Source: an uncultured Bacteriovorax sp. (GTDB lineage: Bacteria > Bdellovibrionota > Bacteriovoracia > Bacteriovoracales > Bacteriovoracaceae). From it: a DNA stretch of 25,539 nucleotides. Below are positions 13,298 to 22,641 of the stretch, one piece after another. Numbering within the stretch: the stretch's first letter is position 1; the number at the start of each line of letters is the position of its first letter. The notes beneath the pieces are model-generated. The model worked only from the letters and a program-made list of their open reading frames with translations, searched no databases and had not been told where the DNA came from. The stretch is taken from assembly GCA_946482295.1 (NCBI GenBank), contig CAMLRB010000019.1, positions 1 to 25,539 of the forward strand. The letters run 5' to 3'. The translations under genes and the position numbers were made by a program.

Positions 13298-14256
13298 TTG
13301 TTCAAATGATCAAACTCAATCCCTTGATCAGCGAACTGCTTAAGCCTTTTGAGATGAATATTATCTCGAGTGGATATCCCGAAAAATAAATCTTGCAACT
13401 CTGAAGAATGGGCCCTGATTCCTGAGAGTTTAAACTCTTCCATAAATTTGGGCATTTTTAATTCAGTGAAGTTCACTTCAGCTTGTGTTGATGAATGACT
13501 TGCATTATTTTCTTTCGTCAATTGTTTGAATAACTCATTTCCAATTGCTGGATTATTGGCATAGCGAATGTGATCGACAACATCAGGTTTTTTAATGGCC
13601 AAAAAATCACGCATGGTAAAAAGTGAATGATCACTTGCATCTAATTCAAGAAAAGAAGTTACATGTCTGGCACATTCAATCGACGATTTCCAGATCGCTT
13701 TATCCAAATCTAAATCTGCTGCAAGACCTAAACAGAGGCCAAATGGATTATTGGCCTTTATACCTGTTGCTATGGTCATCGTTACAAAATGATTATTTGT
13801 AGATCGTAATTTTAAAACATGTGTCTGAACTTTTTCGTTTGTCGTTTTTGCAATAAATTCTTTGAGCGTGCCTGAAAGACAATGATCGATGTTATCGCCA
13901 GGAGTTTTAGTTAAAAAGTGACAAAGAAAAGAATCTCTTTCGATTAATTCAGCTAGTGCATTTGATTTTGCAGATTCATAATCAAAATGAAGAGCTATAC
14001 CGCTACTATTTTCTAAATTATTTTCTTTAATCAGCATTCTTTCAAATGCTTCCATAATGGCCTTAACAAGTGCCGTTTCTTCGTCACTGTCGGTGCCTCT
14101 ACCTTCATAGGGTTCATTATTATAGTGAAGACTTACTTTGAAATCGTATAGATGTGACAACCATCTTTGAGGCCAGGTGTAAGTGATAATAGAAAGCTCT
14201 AACTGTTTTCTATGCTCGACAACCCAATTAATTAATTTTCTTTTTCTATCATCCAC
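13276..14256 (-). CDS. Short YcaO-family ATP-dependent enzyme
   Basis: 326 residues, shorter than typical YcaO proteins (about 400 or more). YcaO enzymes use ATP to activate peptide backbone amides, making azolines, thioamides or amidines. The three ATP-site signatures are present: YEGRGTDSDEETALVKAIMEAFERML (E69, E72), SNALAELIERDSF (E103, E106) and KAIWKSSIECAR (E194). The C-terminus ends in PHPLG, close to the PxPxP tail of cyclodehydratases such as McbD. The only usable start is GTG at 14256, inside the preceding peptide-binding-protein gene (25-nt overlap), with GGAAG upstream. It is last in a four-gene operon. No E1-like/ocin-ThiF partner, TfuA, dehydrogenase or RRE protein is in the window, so the substrate is unknown. 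Confidence 0.85.
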   Translation of the reverse strand: MDDRKRKLINWVVEHRKQLELSIITYTWPQRWLSHLYDFKVSLHYNNEPYEGRGTDSDEETALVKAIMEAFERMLIKENNLENSSGIALHFDYESAKSNALAELIERDSFLCHFLTKTPGDNIDHCLSGTLKEFIAKTTNEKVQTHVLKLRSTNNHFVTMTIATGIKANNPFGLCLGLAADLDLDKAIWKSSIECARHVTSFLELDASDHSLFTMRDFLAIKKPDVVDHIRYANNPAIGNELFKQLTKENNASHSSTQAEVNFTELKMPKFMEEFKLSGIRAHSSELQDLFFGISTRDNIHLKRLKQFADQGIEFDHLNKLPHPLG

Positions 14257-15776
14257 AGTGGGCTTCCGGCGAAATATTTATAAAATAATGGCTTCCATGG
14301 TTTTCTCGCTACGGCGATATAACCACTAACGGAGATGGGAACTACATATGCGTTGTAAAGAATTTCAAAGTGAAGATCCTTGAGCCTTTTAAGTCGCGCT
14401 TCCTTGTCTTCAATTTTCATATAATTTTCAATCCACTTTATACCCTCTTCTCGATTCATTGCTGTAATGTTTGAACTGGTAAGATAGTAAGAAAGCAATG
14501 AGATATTTTCGTAGAAGCCTGTATCGGCAGGAAGTATGTAAGCGTCTTCTTGCTCGCCTGTCTTAAACTCAGGGTCAATGGTGTATGGGATAAACTCCAC
14601 CATCTTAGAATCTTTAAAAATTTCCTGATAGATATGAATTTGCTCTTTCCAAACGCTGATCTTAATTTTGCGAAGAGTTGGATGATCACCTTTTTTTTCA
14701 TTTTCCCACATATTAGAAATTATTATTTTATTGTCTTCGCTAAGCCCACCCTCTCCATAACTAGCAAAGAACTCTTCTGTTGCCGACATATTCTTCGAAA
14801 AAAAAGGATGCTTCAACATTTTGCTTTTTATATAATGAGCGATTTGAAGTCTCTTCTCTCTCGAAAGTTCTTTAAACTTCGTGGGAGTAAATCTTAAAAA
14901 GTTTAGGTCCAGGGGTGTTGTTTGATGAACATTGTATCCTGACTGCTTCGCTAATTCATGAACAAGATTTACATCGGCAGGGTCGAATGTAGTTATAAGA
15001 TCAATTTGCCCATTTTTGATCATCTCAATTGAATTTGATTTTTCAGTATGAATGAAATGAATTTCACTCGGAGTGCTTTCATTTAACAAAAAGTTTGCCG
15101 GATTTGCTTTGAAAATGAATTCACCTTGTTGGCTATCTTTCAATAAATAAAACGGTCCAGAAGTATTTCGATAATCAATAATCTTCAATTCTTTAGATTG
15201 CCAGTCGATGGAGTCCTTAGGAATGATGCTAAAATCAACACTCGTAATGAGGCTCAAGAAAAAAGGTGCTTTGATTTTGTCCTCGATAGTAATTTCCAAA
15301 ACATTATTTTTGAAATTCAATCCTGAACAATTGTCAGCTTTGACATCATACTTACCACATAAAAAACTACTTAATTGTCCATGCGAATTTGATTCTCTGA
15401 TCAATAGACGCTTAAAAGACTTGTAGGCATCTTCTGCTGTTATCAGCTTTCCATCTATAGTTGTAAGCCCGTCTCTTATTTTAAATTGAATCTTTTGGGG
15501 CGTGATCCATTCATAACTTTCAGCGATTGCAGGAATAATATTACCATCGCTGTCTCTTCCAAGAAGTGGTGAATAGAGGGCCCTCAGGATGTTTGCCTGA
15601 GCTGCTGTTTGAATGTCAGCAGTATCATAATGACTGATTGGACTTTCTGTATGGAATGCGACCTTCAGAATATTCGGTGTGTTCATCGTGCTATTTGTTT
15701 TCATATAAAAGCTCAACAGTATAAATGTACCAAGCAATACTAACGATCCAATGAAGATAAAAACTTCTTTCTTCAT
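14232..15776 (-). CDS. Membrane-anchored family 5 (oligopeptide-type) substrate-binding protein
   Basis: 514 residues. One hydrophobic segment (about 5-24, FIFIGSLVLLGTFILLSFYM) without a lipobox suggests an uncleaved anchor, with the binding domain in the periplasm. The family pattern is clear: ILRALYSPLLGRDSDGNIIPAIAESYEW, KIQFKIRDGLTTIDGKLITAEDAYKSFKRLL, then a long two-lobed body ending in PLFYKYFAGSPLWMIE. Proteins of this family usually deliver peptides to an ABC importer, but no permease or ATPase gene is in the window. Its place in an operon with a hybrid kinase and a YcaO enzyme suggests it captures or presents a peptide for sensing or processing. It begins 2 nt after the small-peptide gene and overlaps the YcaO gene by 25 nt. 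Confidence 0.88.
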   Translation of the reverse strand: MKKEVFIFIGSLVLLGTFILLSFYMKTNSTMNTPNILKVAFHTESPISHYDTADIQTAAQANILRALYSPLLGRDSDGNIIPAIAESYEWITPQKIQFKIRDGLTTIDGKLITAEDAYKSFKRLLIRESNSHGQLSSFLCGKYDVKADNCSGLNFKNNVLEITIEDKIKAPFFLSLITSVDFSIIPKDSIDWQSKELKIIDYRNTSGPFYLLKDSQQGEFIFKANPANFLLNESTPSEIHFIHTEKSNSIEMIKNGQIDLITTFDPADVNLVHELAKQSGYNVHQTTPLDLNFLRFTPTKFKELSREKRLQIAHYIKSKMLKHPFFSKNMSATEEFFASYGEGGLSEDNKIIISNMWENEKKGDHPTLRKIKISVWKEQIHIYQEIFKDSKMVEFIPYTIDPEFKTGEQEDAYILPADTGFYENISLLSYYLTSSNITAMNREEGIKWIENYMKIEDKEARLKRLKDLHFEILYNAYVVPISVSGYIAVARKPWKPLFYKYFAGSPLWMIEKEN

Positions 15777-15778
15777 TT

Positions 15779-16045
15779 CTAAGTTCTTTTACAGTCTGTA
15801 GATTGTGAAGCATTTTCTTCCTTAATAAACCCTCTCTTCTTGAGTTCATTAATTAATTCGCTAGGACCTGCAATGGTTTGATCTACTGTGTTTAGTCGAA
15901 TCATGTTTTCTTCATCGAGGATTTCAGCTTCTTGTAATTTTACAATCTCGTTTTCAGTAATTTTTATTTCTATTAATGTCTCCGTGGCCTGAACAGTGAA
16001 AGGAATCAGGAAAATCGTTGATAGTAGCTTTTTAATCATCGTCAT
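15779..16045 (-). CDS. 88-residue exported peptide with Ser/Thr/Cys tail, unknown function
   Basis: Starts at ATG 16045 with AAGGAGA 6-7 nt upstream. A signal-like start (MTMIKKLLSTIFLIPFTVQA) is followed by an acidic, probably helical region (TENEIVKLQEAEILDEENMI), a segment IAGPSELINELKKRGF, and a short tail ASQSTDCKRT that holds the only Cys plus several Ser/Thr. It is second in the operon, 17 nt after the hybrid kinase and 2 nt before the binding-protein gene. No family is recognised. A tail rich in Cys/Ser/Thr is what YcaO cyclodehydratases modify, so it might be the substrate of the YcaO enzyme two genes on. A Sec-type signal would be unusual for a modified-peptide precursor, so this is only a hypothesis. 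It could also be a periplasmic partner of the kinase or binding protein. Confidence 0.7.
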   Translation of the reverse strand: MTMIKKLLSTIFLIPFTVQATETLIEIKITENEIVKLQEAEILDEENMIRLNTVDQTIAGPSELINELKKRGFIKEENASQSTDCKRT

Positions 16046-16062
16046 ATTTCTCTCCTTTTAAA

Positions 16063-17553
16063 TTATCTACTCAACACAAACTCTTTGCCAACTACGCCTT
16101 TAATCCAGGTAACATGATTGAACTTATGAGCTTCATATCCTGTGGCCAAAAACAAGTTTGTAAATCCTTTTTCATAAAGTTGTTTTGTAACGTCAAGGCC
16201 ATTTTCTTTTTCTGATAAATCCATATCAATATAAAATGTAGTATTTTTTTCAAAAGACGAAACTTTATTCCAAAGCTCAGAAGTAGTAGATAGCGACAAC
16301 AAGTCGATTGACTCTTCCATTGCTCGTTTTTCCCAATGAGTTCGAACTATTTTGTCATCATCCAATAGAATGATTTTTTCGCTGACTCTATTGAGAAAAA
16401 CTGAAATGATAGTTCCTACATCTGGTGTCGATTGAATTTCAACTTTACCCTTGAAGTGACCTTCAACAATCTTCTTAGCATTAAAGAATCCCAGCCCATT
16501 TCCTTTATGCTTTAAATGTTCTTTACCAAAACTAAAACCTTCTCTACCTAACTGTGCAACGATTTCCGCGGGCATTCCTTTACCATTATCCATAATGGAT
16601 ATTTCAACATTCTCAGAATGTGTCTGCACAATGACCTTAATGTTTCCTTCTTTAGTGTCGAATGATTCAATGGAATTATTGATAAGATTGCTAACGACAC
16701 AACTTAATTCATACGCATTAATGTAAACAATTGAGTTTTGACTGTTCTTAAGTTCTATTTCAATCTCAAGACCAGGATAGTGACGATACTCCATTCTTTT
16801 TTCAGTAATAATTGCCTCTATCAAAGGTGCAACTTTCTCATTTTTTAACTTGAATTTGATATCATCCTCTGAAGAGGTATTGCTTTTATTGTTGGCCAAG
16901 AGATTATTGGCAATATCATTAATTCTTTGAGTTGAACTTTTGATGATTGCAAGATCTCTTTCCGGAATATCACTGTATTGATCAATAACCATATTCAAGG
17001 CCGTGAGCGGCGAACGAATATCATGAGTAACTTGCTCAGCAAGCGATACGCGAAAATCGTCTTGCTTCTTCTTCAACTCCAAATCGTATTGAAGTTTAAT
17101 TTTCTTTTTCAAATAAATTAAATAAGGAACGCTGAGAAAAATAATAAGCAAATATGTAAGGCTGCCATAAAAAAGCATAGGCCACAGACTGTAAAAAAAA
17201 GTTATCTCTCCATATGGTTTTTCATTATTATTCCCCAAATAAATGTGTGTTTTGGATTGAACCTGGAACTCATTGTTCTTCTCTCCGGTGCCTCCAACAG
17301 AAAATAATTTTTCGTCCTTACTGTTACTAACTTCAATATGCTCAAAACTAAAAAGTAGTGCATTATTAAGAACAGAAACTACGGACCTAAAATCACCCAC
17401 GAGATAGTTTTGTTTGATGCCTGAAGTGATAGCGTCTGATTGAGATTTTTTAGTGAAAATTCCAACGCCGATAAAAGCTGATAGAACGATTAATAACCCA
17501 ACTATGTGGATTAATAAAAATTTATACACAGACTGAAGCCACAGATTTCGCAT
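16063..17553 (-). CDS. Hybrid sensor histidine kinase with C-terminal receiver
   Basis: 496 residues. Membrane segments at about 13-33 and 126-147 flank a small periplasmic sensor (34-125). The phospho-accepting helix has H177 in QVTHDIRSPLTAL. The ATPase domain has NLINNSIESF (about 289-298), MDNGKGMP (321-328) and KGNGLGFFNAKK (350-361). A receiver-like domain follows (about 392-496) with acidic residues D398-D400, D443/D445 in FYIDMDLSEKENG, T471 in LATGYE and K490; the Pro normally after the Lys is Glu here. No separate response regulator accompanies it, so phosphate may pass to an unlinked partner. It is first in the operon with the small peptide, binding protein and YcaO enzyme. The ribosome site before ATG 17553 is weak. 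Confidence 0.9.
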   Translation of the reverse strand: MRNLWLQSVYKFLLIHIVGLLIVLSAFIGVGIFTKKSQSDAITSGIKQNYLVGDFRSVVSVLNNALLFSFEHIEVSNSKDEKLFSVGGTGEKNNEFQVQSKTHIYLGNNNEKPYGEITFFYSLWPMLFYGSLTYLLIIFLSVPYLIYLKKKIKLQYDLELKKKQDDFRVSLAEQVTHDIRSPLTALNMVIDQYSDIPERDLAIIKSSTQRINDIANNLLANNKSNTSSEDDIKFKLKNEKVAPLIEAIITEKRMEYRHYPGLEIEIELKNSQNSIVYINAYELSCVVSNLINNSIESFDTKEGNIKVIVQTHSENVEISIMDNGKGMPAEIVAQLGREGFSFGKEHLKHKGNGLGFFNAKKIVEGHFKGKVEIQSTPDVGTIISVFLNRVSEKIILLDDDKIVRTHWEKRAMEESIDLLSLSTTSELWNKVSSFEKNTTFYIDMDLSEKENGLDVTKQLYEKGFTNLFLATGYEAHKFNHVTWIKGVVGKEFVLSR

Positions 17554-17701
17554 GGGCCAAACAATATCACATGAATTCGCTCCCCCTTGAAAGAATATAT
17601 TTTTTACATGCTTTTAAAGCTCCAGGCCTACTCGGAACAATGGCACTATGTCCGCTTTTTCCGTTCTGGCATAAGAAGTGCAATTTTATAAACAGTATTT
17701 C

Positions 17702-17729
17702 TTGCGATGACCAATGAGTAAGGTATGCA
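17702..17729 (+). promoter_or_regulatory. Possible promoter of ppsA
   Basis: TTGCGA (17702-17707), a 16-base spacer and TATGCA (17724-17729) lie about 55 bases before the ppsA start. The match to a housekeeping promoter is fair. No operator is recognised, and the rest of the 17554-17784 gap shows nothing clear. Confidence 0.3.
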
Positions 17730-17784
17730 AAAAATTTTCTAAGAAATTGTAGTGATGGTGATGAACTGCACACAAGGAGTGGAA

Positions 17785-20211
17785 ATGAAATTTATAAAAA
17801 AATTAGATGAATTAACTATAAAGGACATCTCACTTGTTGGAGGCAAAACAGCATCTTTAGGTGAAATGATTCAAAATCTTTCACCATTAGGAATTAAGAT
17901 ACCTCCAGGTTTTGCTATCACTGCAGATGCGTTTACGGCGATTATTGATAAAGGTCACTTAAATGAAATCATTCATCAGAAACTAGAAAATATAAAAGCT
18001 GATGACATTGAAACGCTTGCTAAGACCGGTAAAGAAATAAGAAATTTAATAAAGAGCATTGAATTTCCATCAGAGTTGCGAGACGAAATATTACTCGCAT
18101 ACAAAAAACTGAGCAATCAAGTAAAAATGGAAAATTGTGATCTGGCCGTAAGATCTTCTGCAACTGCTGAAGATTTACCAAATGCTTCATTCGCTGGTCA
18201 GCAAGAAAGCTTTTTAAATATTCGTGGAGAAAATGATCTACTTGAAGCTTGCAAAAATTGTTTTGCCTCTTTATTTACGGACAGAGCAATCAGCTACAGG
18301 ATTAGTAGAGGATTTAAGCATGAACTCATAAGATTATCAATCTGTGTCCAAAAAATGGTCCGTTCTGATCTCGCCTCTTCGGGGGTAATTTTCACACTCG
18401 ATCCTGAATCGGGTGCAAGAAATGTCATTCTCATTAGTAGCTCATATGGGCTCGGAGAAAACATAGTTGGTGGTAAAGTTGATCCTGACGAATTCATTGT
18501 TCAAAAAGAACTAATTGAAAAATCCCCACTCCCCATTATCAAAAGAAAATTGGGTGCAAAGCAGATGAGGCTTGTATATGCAAGACATGGAACACGAACG
18601 ACAAAGAATGTTGAAGTTTCCCCAATTGATCGCAATCAGTTTTCCATCATGGATAATGATGTTCTAAAACTTTCAATATGGGCCAAGTTAATCGAACAGC
18701 ATTATTCAAAAATCCATCACACTAACATGCCAATGGATATTGAATGGGCAAAAGATGGTTATACAAATGAATTATTTGTCCTGCAGGCAAGGCCCGAAAC
18801 TGTTCATAGTCAAATTTTAACAAATCAAAATGAAATCTATTCATTATTAGAAAAAGGAAAAACTATACTTAAGGGTCGAGCTGTAGGTGCAAAAATTGGT
18901 AAAGGCAAGGTGCGTATTATCCGCGATGTTGATGAGCTATCGTCGTTTCTTCCAGGGGAAATTTTAGTAACTGATATGACAGATCCAGACTGGGAACCAG
19001 TCATGAAGATGGCAAGTGCCATTGTAACCAACCGTGGAGGACGAACTTGCCATGCTGCCATCATAAGTCGTGAACATGGTGTTCCTTGCCTAGTTGGTAC
19101 TGGCACTGCAACGGAGAGCTTAAAAAATAATCAAAATGTCACAGTTACATGCGCTCAGGGTGATGAAGGATATGTCCTAGAGGGGTTATTAAAATATTCA
19201 GTTGAAAAAATTGAATTAGAGTTGCTTAAACAGACGAGCACTCAATTGATGGTTAACGTTGGCCATCCCAATGAAGCTTTGAAAATTTCAAGATTACCAG
19301 CACAAGGAGTAGGACTTTCACGTATTGAATTCATCATTAGTGATACAATTAAAATTCATCCGATGGCCTTGGTAAAATTTAAAAATCTACAAGATGAATC
19401 AACGAAAGATGCCATTTTAAAAATTATTGGATCTTATGCAGATAACCCTGAACAATTTTTTGTCGATAAATTGGCAGAAGGCATTTCATCAATAGCTGGA
19501 GCATTTTACCCAAGACCAGTCATTGTTCGGTTTTCTGATTTTAAAACAAATGAATATTCAAATTTAATTGGCGGCAAATTTTTTGAGCCCAAAGAGGATA
19601 ATCCGATGCTCGGCTTTAGAGGAGCATCTCGATATTACAGTGAACAATATCGTGAAGGTTTCGCACTTGAATGCAAGGCAATTAAAAAGGTTCGAGAGGA
19701 AATAGGTTTAACCAATGTAAAAGTTATGATTCCATTTTGTCGTACTCCCTCCGAAGGGAATGCAGTAATAGAAGAAATGAAAAAAAATCACTTACAAATA
19801 GGAAAAGAGCACCTCCAAGTTTATGTAATGGCAGAAATACCTTCAAACATCCTTTGTGCTTCTGATTTTGCGATGATTTTTAACGGTTTCTCTATCGGTT
19901 CAAACGATCTAACACAATTAGTACTTGGAATTGATCGAGGTTCAGAAATTTTGGCCGATCTTTTTGATGAAAGAAACCCAGCTGTTTTAAAAATGATTTC
20001 AATGGCCATTATGAAGGCAAGACAATGTGGAGTACCAATTGGAATTTGTGGTCAGGCACCAAGTGATTACCCAGACTTCACTCAATTTTTGATCGATGAA
20101 AATATTGATTCAATCTCCGTTTCCCCAGATGTTTTCTACAAAACATTAAAATTAATTTCCAGATCGGAAGTGATGCATTTACATCAACTGGAAAATGGTA
20201 ATGAAACTTAA
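17785..20211 (+). CDS. ppsA: Phosphoenolpyruvate synthase
   Basis: 808 residues, near the usual length (about 790). It converts pyruvate, ATP and water to PEP, AMP and phosphate, the entry to gluconeogenesis, in the cytoplasm. Start at ATG 17785 with AAGGAG 5 nt upstream; an 11-residue longer reading is less likely. The ATP-grasp domain shows LVGGKTASLGEM (18-28), LAVRSSATAEDLPNASFAGQQ (120-140) and an LQARPETV close. The swivelling phospho-histidine domain has H423 in NRGGRTCHAAIISREHGVP. The PEP/pyruvate barrel has GVGLSRIEFI, NPMLGFRGASRY, SIGSNDLTQLVLGIDRG and the acid-base Cys region GICGQAPSDYPDF. It converges on the trehalose genes, and a terminator hairpin overlaps its stop. Its partner regulator (DUF299 kinase/phosphatase) is not in the window. 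Confidence 0.95.
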   Translation: MKFIKKLDELTIKDISLVGGKTASLGEMIQNLSPLGIKIPPGFAITADAFTAIIDKGHLNEIIHQKLENIKADDIETLAKTGKEIRNLIKSIEFPSELRDEILLAYKKLSNQVKMENCDLAVRSSATAEDLPNASFAGQQESFLNIRGENDLLEACKNCFASLFTDRAISYRISRGFKHELIRLSICVQKMVRSDLASSGVIFTLDPESGARNVILISSSYGLGENIVGGKVDPDEFIVQKELIEKSPLPIIKRKLGAKQMRLVYARHGTRTTKNVEVSPIDRNQFSIMDNDVLKLSIWAKLIEQHYSKIHHTNMPMDIEWAKDGYTNELFVLQARPETVHSQILTNQNEIYSLLEKGKTILKGRAVGAKIGKGKVRIIRDVDELSSFLPGEILVTDMTDPDWEPVMKMASAIVTNRGGRTCHAAIISREHGVPCLVGTGTATESLKNNQNVTVTCAQGDEGYVLEGLLKYSVEKIELELLKQTSTQLMVNVGHPNEALKISRLPAQGVGLSRIEFIISDTIKIHPMALVKFKNLQDESTKDAILKIIGSYADNPEQFFVDKLAEGISSIAGAFYPRPVIVRFSDFKTNEYSNLIGGKFFEPKEDNPMLGFRGASRYYSEQYREGFALECKAIKKVREEIGLTNVKVMIPFCRTPSEGNAVIEEMKKNHLQIGKEHLQVYVMAEIPSNILCASDFAMIFNGFSIGSNDLTQLVLGIDRGSEILADLFDERNPAVLKMISMAIMKARQCGVPIGICGQAPSDYPDFTQFLIDENIDSISVSPDVFYKTLKLISRSEVMHLHQLENGNET

Positions 20212-20235
20212 AGAACAATCTTTAAGTTAGTTTTT
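20205..20235 (+). terminator. Intrinsic terminator at the ppsA stop
   Basis: AACTTAAAGA (20205-20214) and TCTTTAAGTT (20219-20228) make a perfect ten-pair stem with an ACAA loop, followed by AGTTTTT. The ppsA stop codon TAA (20209-20211) is part of the stem. It sits just before the end of the opposing gene at 20248, whose own strand lacks a good U-tract. Confidence 0.85.
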
Positions 20236-20247
20236 ATAAATAACATA

Positions 20248-22641
20248 TTAATCCAAAGGAAATTTGAAAACAGTCCCCTGCTTAATACAAAAAATATTTT
20301 TTCCAACTGCTAATTTTGCATTTTTCTGCAAACTTTTATCTACAATAATTTCCATGATTCTTTTCTGGTATTTTATTGATAGTGTATGACCTCGGAATTT
20401 TATTGTAAGTTGAATATTGTTAATTTCTTTTGGCAATCTAGGATTGATGTATATAGTATCTTGTCTTACTTCAATACCGGTGAAACACCTTTGAACGAGA
20501 TCAACTGTTCCGGCCATTGCTCCTAAATGAATCCCCTCATGTGTTGTATCTCCCTGAATATCAGCGACATCTGTTTCTAATGCGCGATAAAACCACTCCC
20601 AGGATTTGTCAATATCATATCTTGCCAGCACCCACGCGTGAACAATTCTGCTCAAAGTTGATCCGTTTGAAGAAAGAGCAAGATGGTAGTCTATATTTTT
20701 TTTAATCCATTCTTCTTCAAAAGGATATCCAAGCCACTCATGTCCTTGTTTCAATTCTTCTGGCGAAAATAAATAGTAAAGCATCAGTACATCTGACTGT
20801 TTGTTGATTTTGTAAAAATTAACATCATCTGATTCACTTTCCAAAATTCGATCAATTCTTTGAATATTCCCATATTTTAATCTATATGCTTTCCAGTCTA
20901 AATCCTTTAAGTTTTCAAAACCCTCAAACTGGTTCATGATTCCATCAATCCCCAAAGGTAGATAAACTTTACGACTTAAATCTTGCCAGTGACCAATTTC
21001 ATGAAGAGTGAGATCAATCGATTTTAGAATTTCTTCTTGCCGTTTTTCACTCAATGAAAAAAGTAATTCTACGGTTATTTTGATACACCAAGATGCCATA
21101 TAATTAGTATAAGCATTATTATTAATACCTGTTTCTTCCCCATTCGGATAATGAGTATGGAATTCATCAGGGCCAACAATGTTTAAAATTTCATATCTTT
21201 TTTTTTGTTCGTTGAAAGTAAGAGAACTAATCCAAAAACGGCATATTTCTAAAGCCATTTCTGCTCCGTAATGGGAGAGAAAATTTCTATCATCGCTAAC
21301 TTGATAATATTGCCAGATATTGTAGATAATTGAAGCATTGATGTGACGTTGTCTGCTGGTTGCATCTGGAATCCAACGTTGAGAAAGAGGATTTAGGTGA
21401 TAAATCTGACTCTCTTCCTCTCCATTACTTCCACTTTGCCATGGATAAAGCGCTCCAAGAAATCCATGATCTTTCGCATTTTTTCGTGCTCCATCCAACC
21501 TTCGATATCTATACATAAGAAGTGCGCGACTTAATTCGGGAATACGTAAATTTAAAAATGGCAGTATAAAAAGCTCATCCCAGAATATGTGTCCGCGATA
21601 GGCTTCACCATGAAGTCCACGAGCAGGAACGCCAACATCCAAATCAATACTTTTAAAAGAAACTGTTTGTAAAAGATGAAAGATATGAAGTCTAATGAGT
21701 TGTGTTTCTCGCTTTTTCTCAAAAAGATCAATGTCACAATGTTTCCAAATCCTCTCCCATTCTCGAACATGCCTCTTGAGCAATTCTGAAAACGTAGGAA
21801 GTCTAAGAAGTAATTTTTCCGCCTCATATCGAGGATCAGCTATTGCATGATCTTTGGAACTAAAAAGAGTCATCACTTTTTCAACACTAGTCTTGACACC
21901 TTTTTTAAGATCTAGTGACAACACAACTCCAAATTCTCTTTCTGTATCTATTGGAAAATGAGAGACGTTTAATTTTTGTTTGCTTTCAAAAACTTCCGTG
22001 CGTATTGCCTGTGAAAGATGTAACTGCGATTGACTAGTAATGGAATCCAAAATAAAAGTTCCATCGTCACCCCATTCTTTATTCATGATCTTAAGATGCC
22101 TGTTGCTTAGGCCTGAATAGCGTTTTACACCAGCATTTTTGATCGAAATATCTATCGTAGATTTTACTTCAACTTCACTAGTCCAATTTATTGGTTCAAT
22201 TGTCCATGAGATCGCTCCAATGTGAGGATTATCCATGCTGACAATACGAAATGATTCAATTTTGGTTTCGTGCCCACTGCTATCTTGGAAATGCACTAAT
22301 CGTCGCAATACTCCTTGTTTCATATCGAGTTCCTGAATATAACCCAAAAGTTTTACCTGCCCGATGTCAAACCAACTTTCAAATGGGAATCGAAATTTCA
22401 AGCAAAGCCAATTTGGCCAATTCACGAGATCTTCGTTAATTAAGGAGTTCCCGGCCACGACACTTTGAAGTCGATTATAACCACCCGCTAAGTATGTTCC
22501 AGGATAATGATTTTCCCCTGTAAGACTTTCTTCTGCTGCTCCTCTAGTGGCGAAATAACCATTCCCTAAAGTCATGAGGGTTTCTCTTAGCAGTTCTTCT
22601 TTCAAATCCCAATCTGTAAATTTTAAGGTCCAGGTCTCCAT
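20248..22641 (-). CDS. GH65 disaccharide phosphorylase (trehalose/kojibiose/maltose type)
   Basis: 797 residues, full family length. GH65 phosphorylases split an alpha-linked glucose disaccharide with phosphate, giving beta-glucose 1-phosphate and glucose. The N-terminal beta-sandwich starts at LMTLGNGYFATRGAAEESL (22-40). The (alpha/alpha)6 barrel holds RGLHGEAYRGHIFWDELFILPF (341-362), the general acid E493 in IVGPDEFHTHYPN, and the phosphate-binding run GDTTHEGIHLGAMAGTVDL near residues 690-710. Its ATG lies inside the end of the upstream fusion gene (19-nt overlap), so translation is coupled. Because that partner carries beta-phosphoglucomutase-like and trehalose-phosphatase domains, trehalose is the best guess for substrate, but sequence alone does not separate trehalose from kojibiose or maltose. 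Confidence 0.93.
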   Translation of the reverse strand: METWTLKFTDWDLKEELLRETLMTLGNGYFATRGAAEESLTGENHYPGTYLAGGYNRLQSVVAGNSLINEDLVNWPNWLCLKFRFPFESWFDIGQVKLLGYIQELDMKQGVLRRLVHFQDSSGHETKIESFRIVSMDNPHIGAISWTIEPINWTSEVEVKSTIDISIKNAGVKRYSGLSNRHLKIMNKEWGDDGTFILDSITSQSQLHLSQAIRTEVFESKQKLNVSHFPIDTEREFGVVLSLDLKKGVKTSVEKVMTLFSSKDHAIADPRYEAEKLLLRLPTFSELLKRHVREWERIWKHCDIDLFEKKRETQLIRLHIFHLLQTVSFKSIDLDVGVPARGLHGEAYRGHIFWDELFILPFLNLRIPELSRALLMYRYRRLDGARKNAKDHGFLGALYPWQSGSNGEEESQIYHLNPLSQRWIPDATSRQRHINASIIYNIWQYYQVSDDRNFLSHYGAEMALEICRFWISSLTFNEQKKRYEILNIVGPDEFHTHYPNGEETGINNNAYTNYMASWCIKITVELLFSLSEKRQEEILKSIDLTLHEIGHWQDLSRKVYLPLGIDGIMNQFEGFENLKDLDWKAYRLKYGNIQRIDRILESESDDVNFYKINKQSDVLMLYYLFSPEELKQGHEWLGYPFEEEWIKKNIDYHLALSSNGSTLSRIVHAWVLARYDIDKSWEWFYRALETDVADIQGDTTHEGIHLGAMAGTVDLVQRCFTGIEVRQDTIYINPRLPKEINNIQLTIKFRGHTLSIKYQKRIMEIIVDKSLQKNAKLAVGKNIFCIKQGTVFKFPLD

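Noticed and set aside
14232..15776. Complete oligopeptide ABC importer
   Set aside because: Only the binding protein is present; no permease or ATPase gene lies in the window.
17567..17773. 68-codon minus-strand ORF between the hybrid kinase and ppsA
   Set aside because: It fills the spacer where both divergent promoters must be, has no convincing ribosome site and no recognisable protein pattern.
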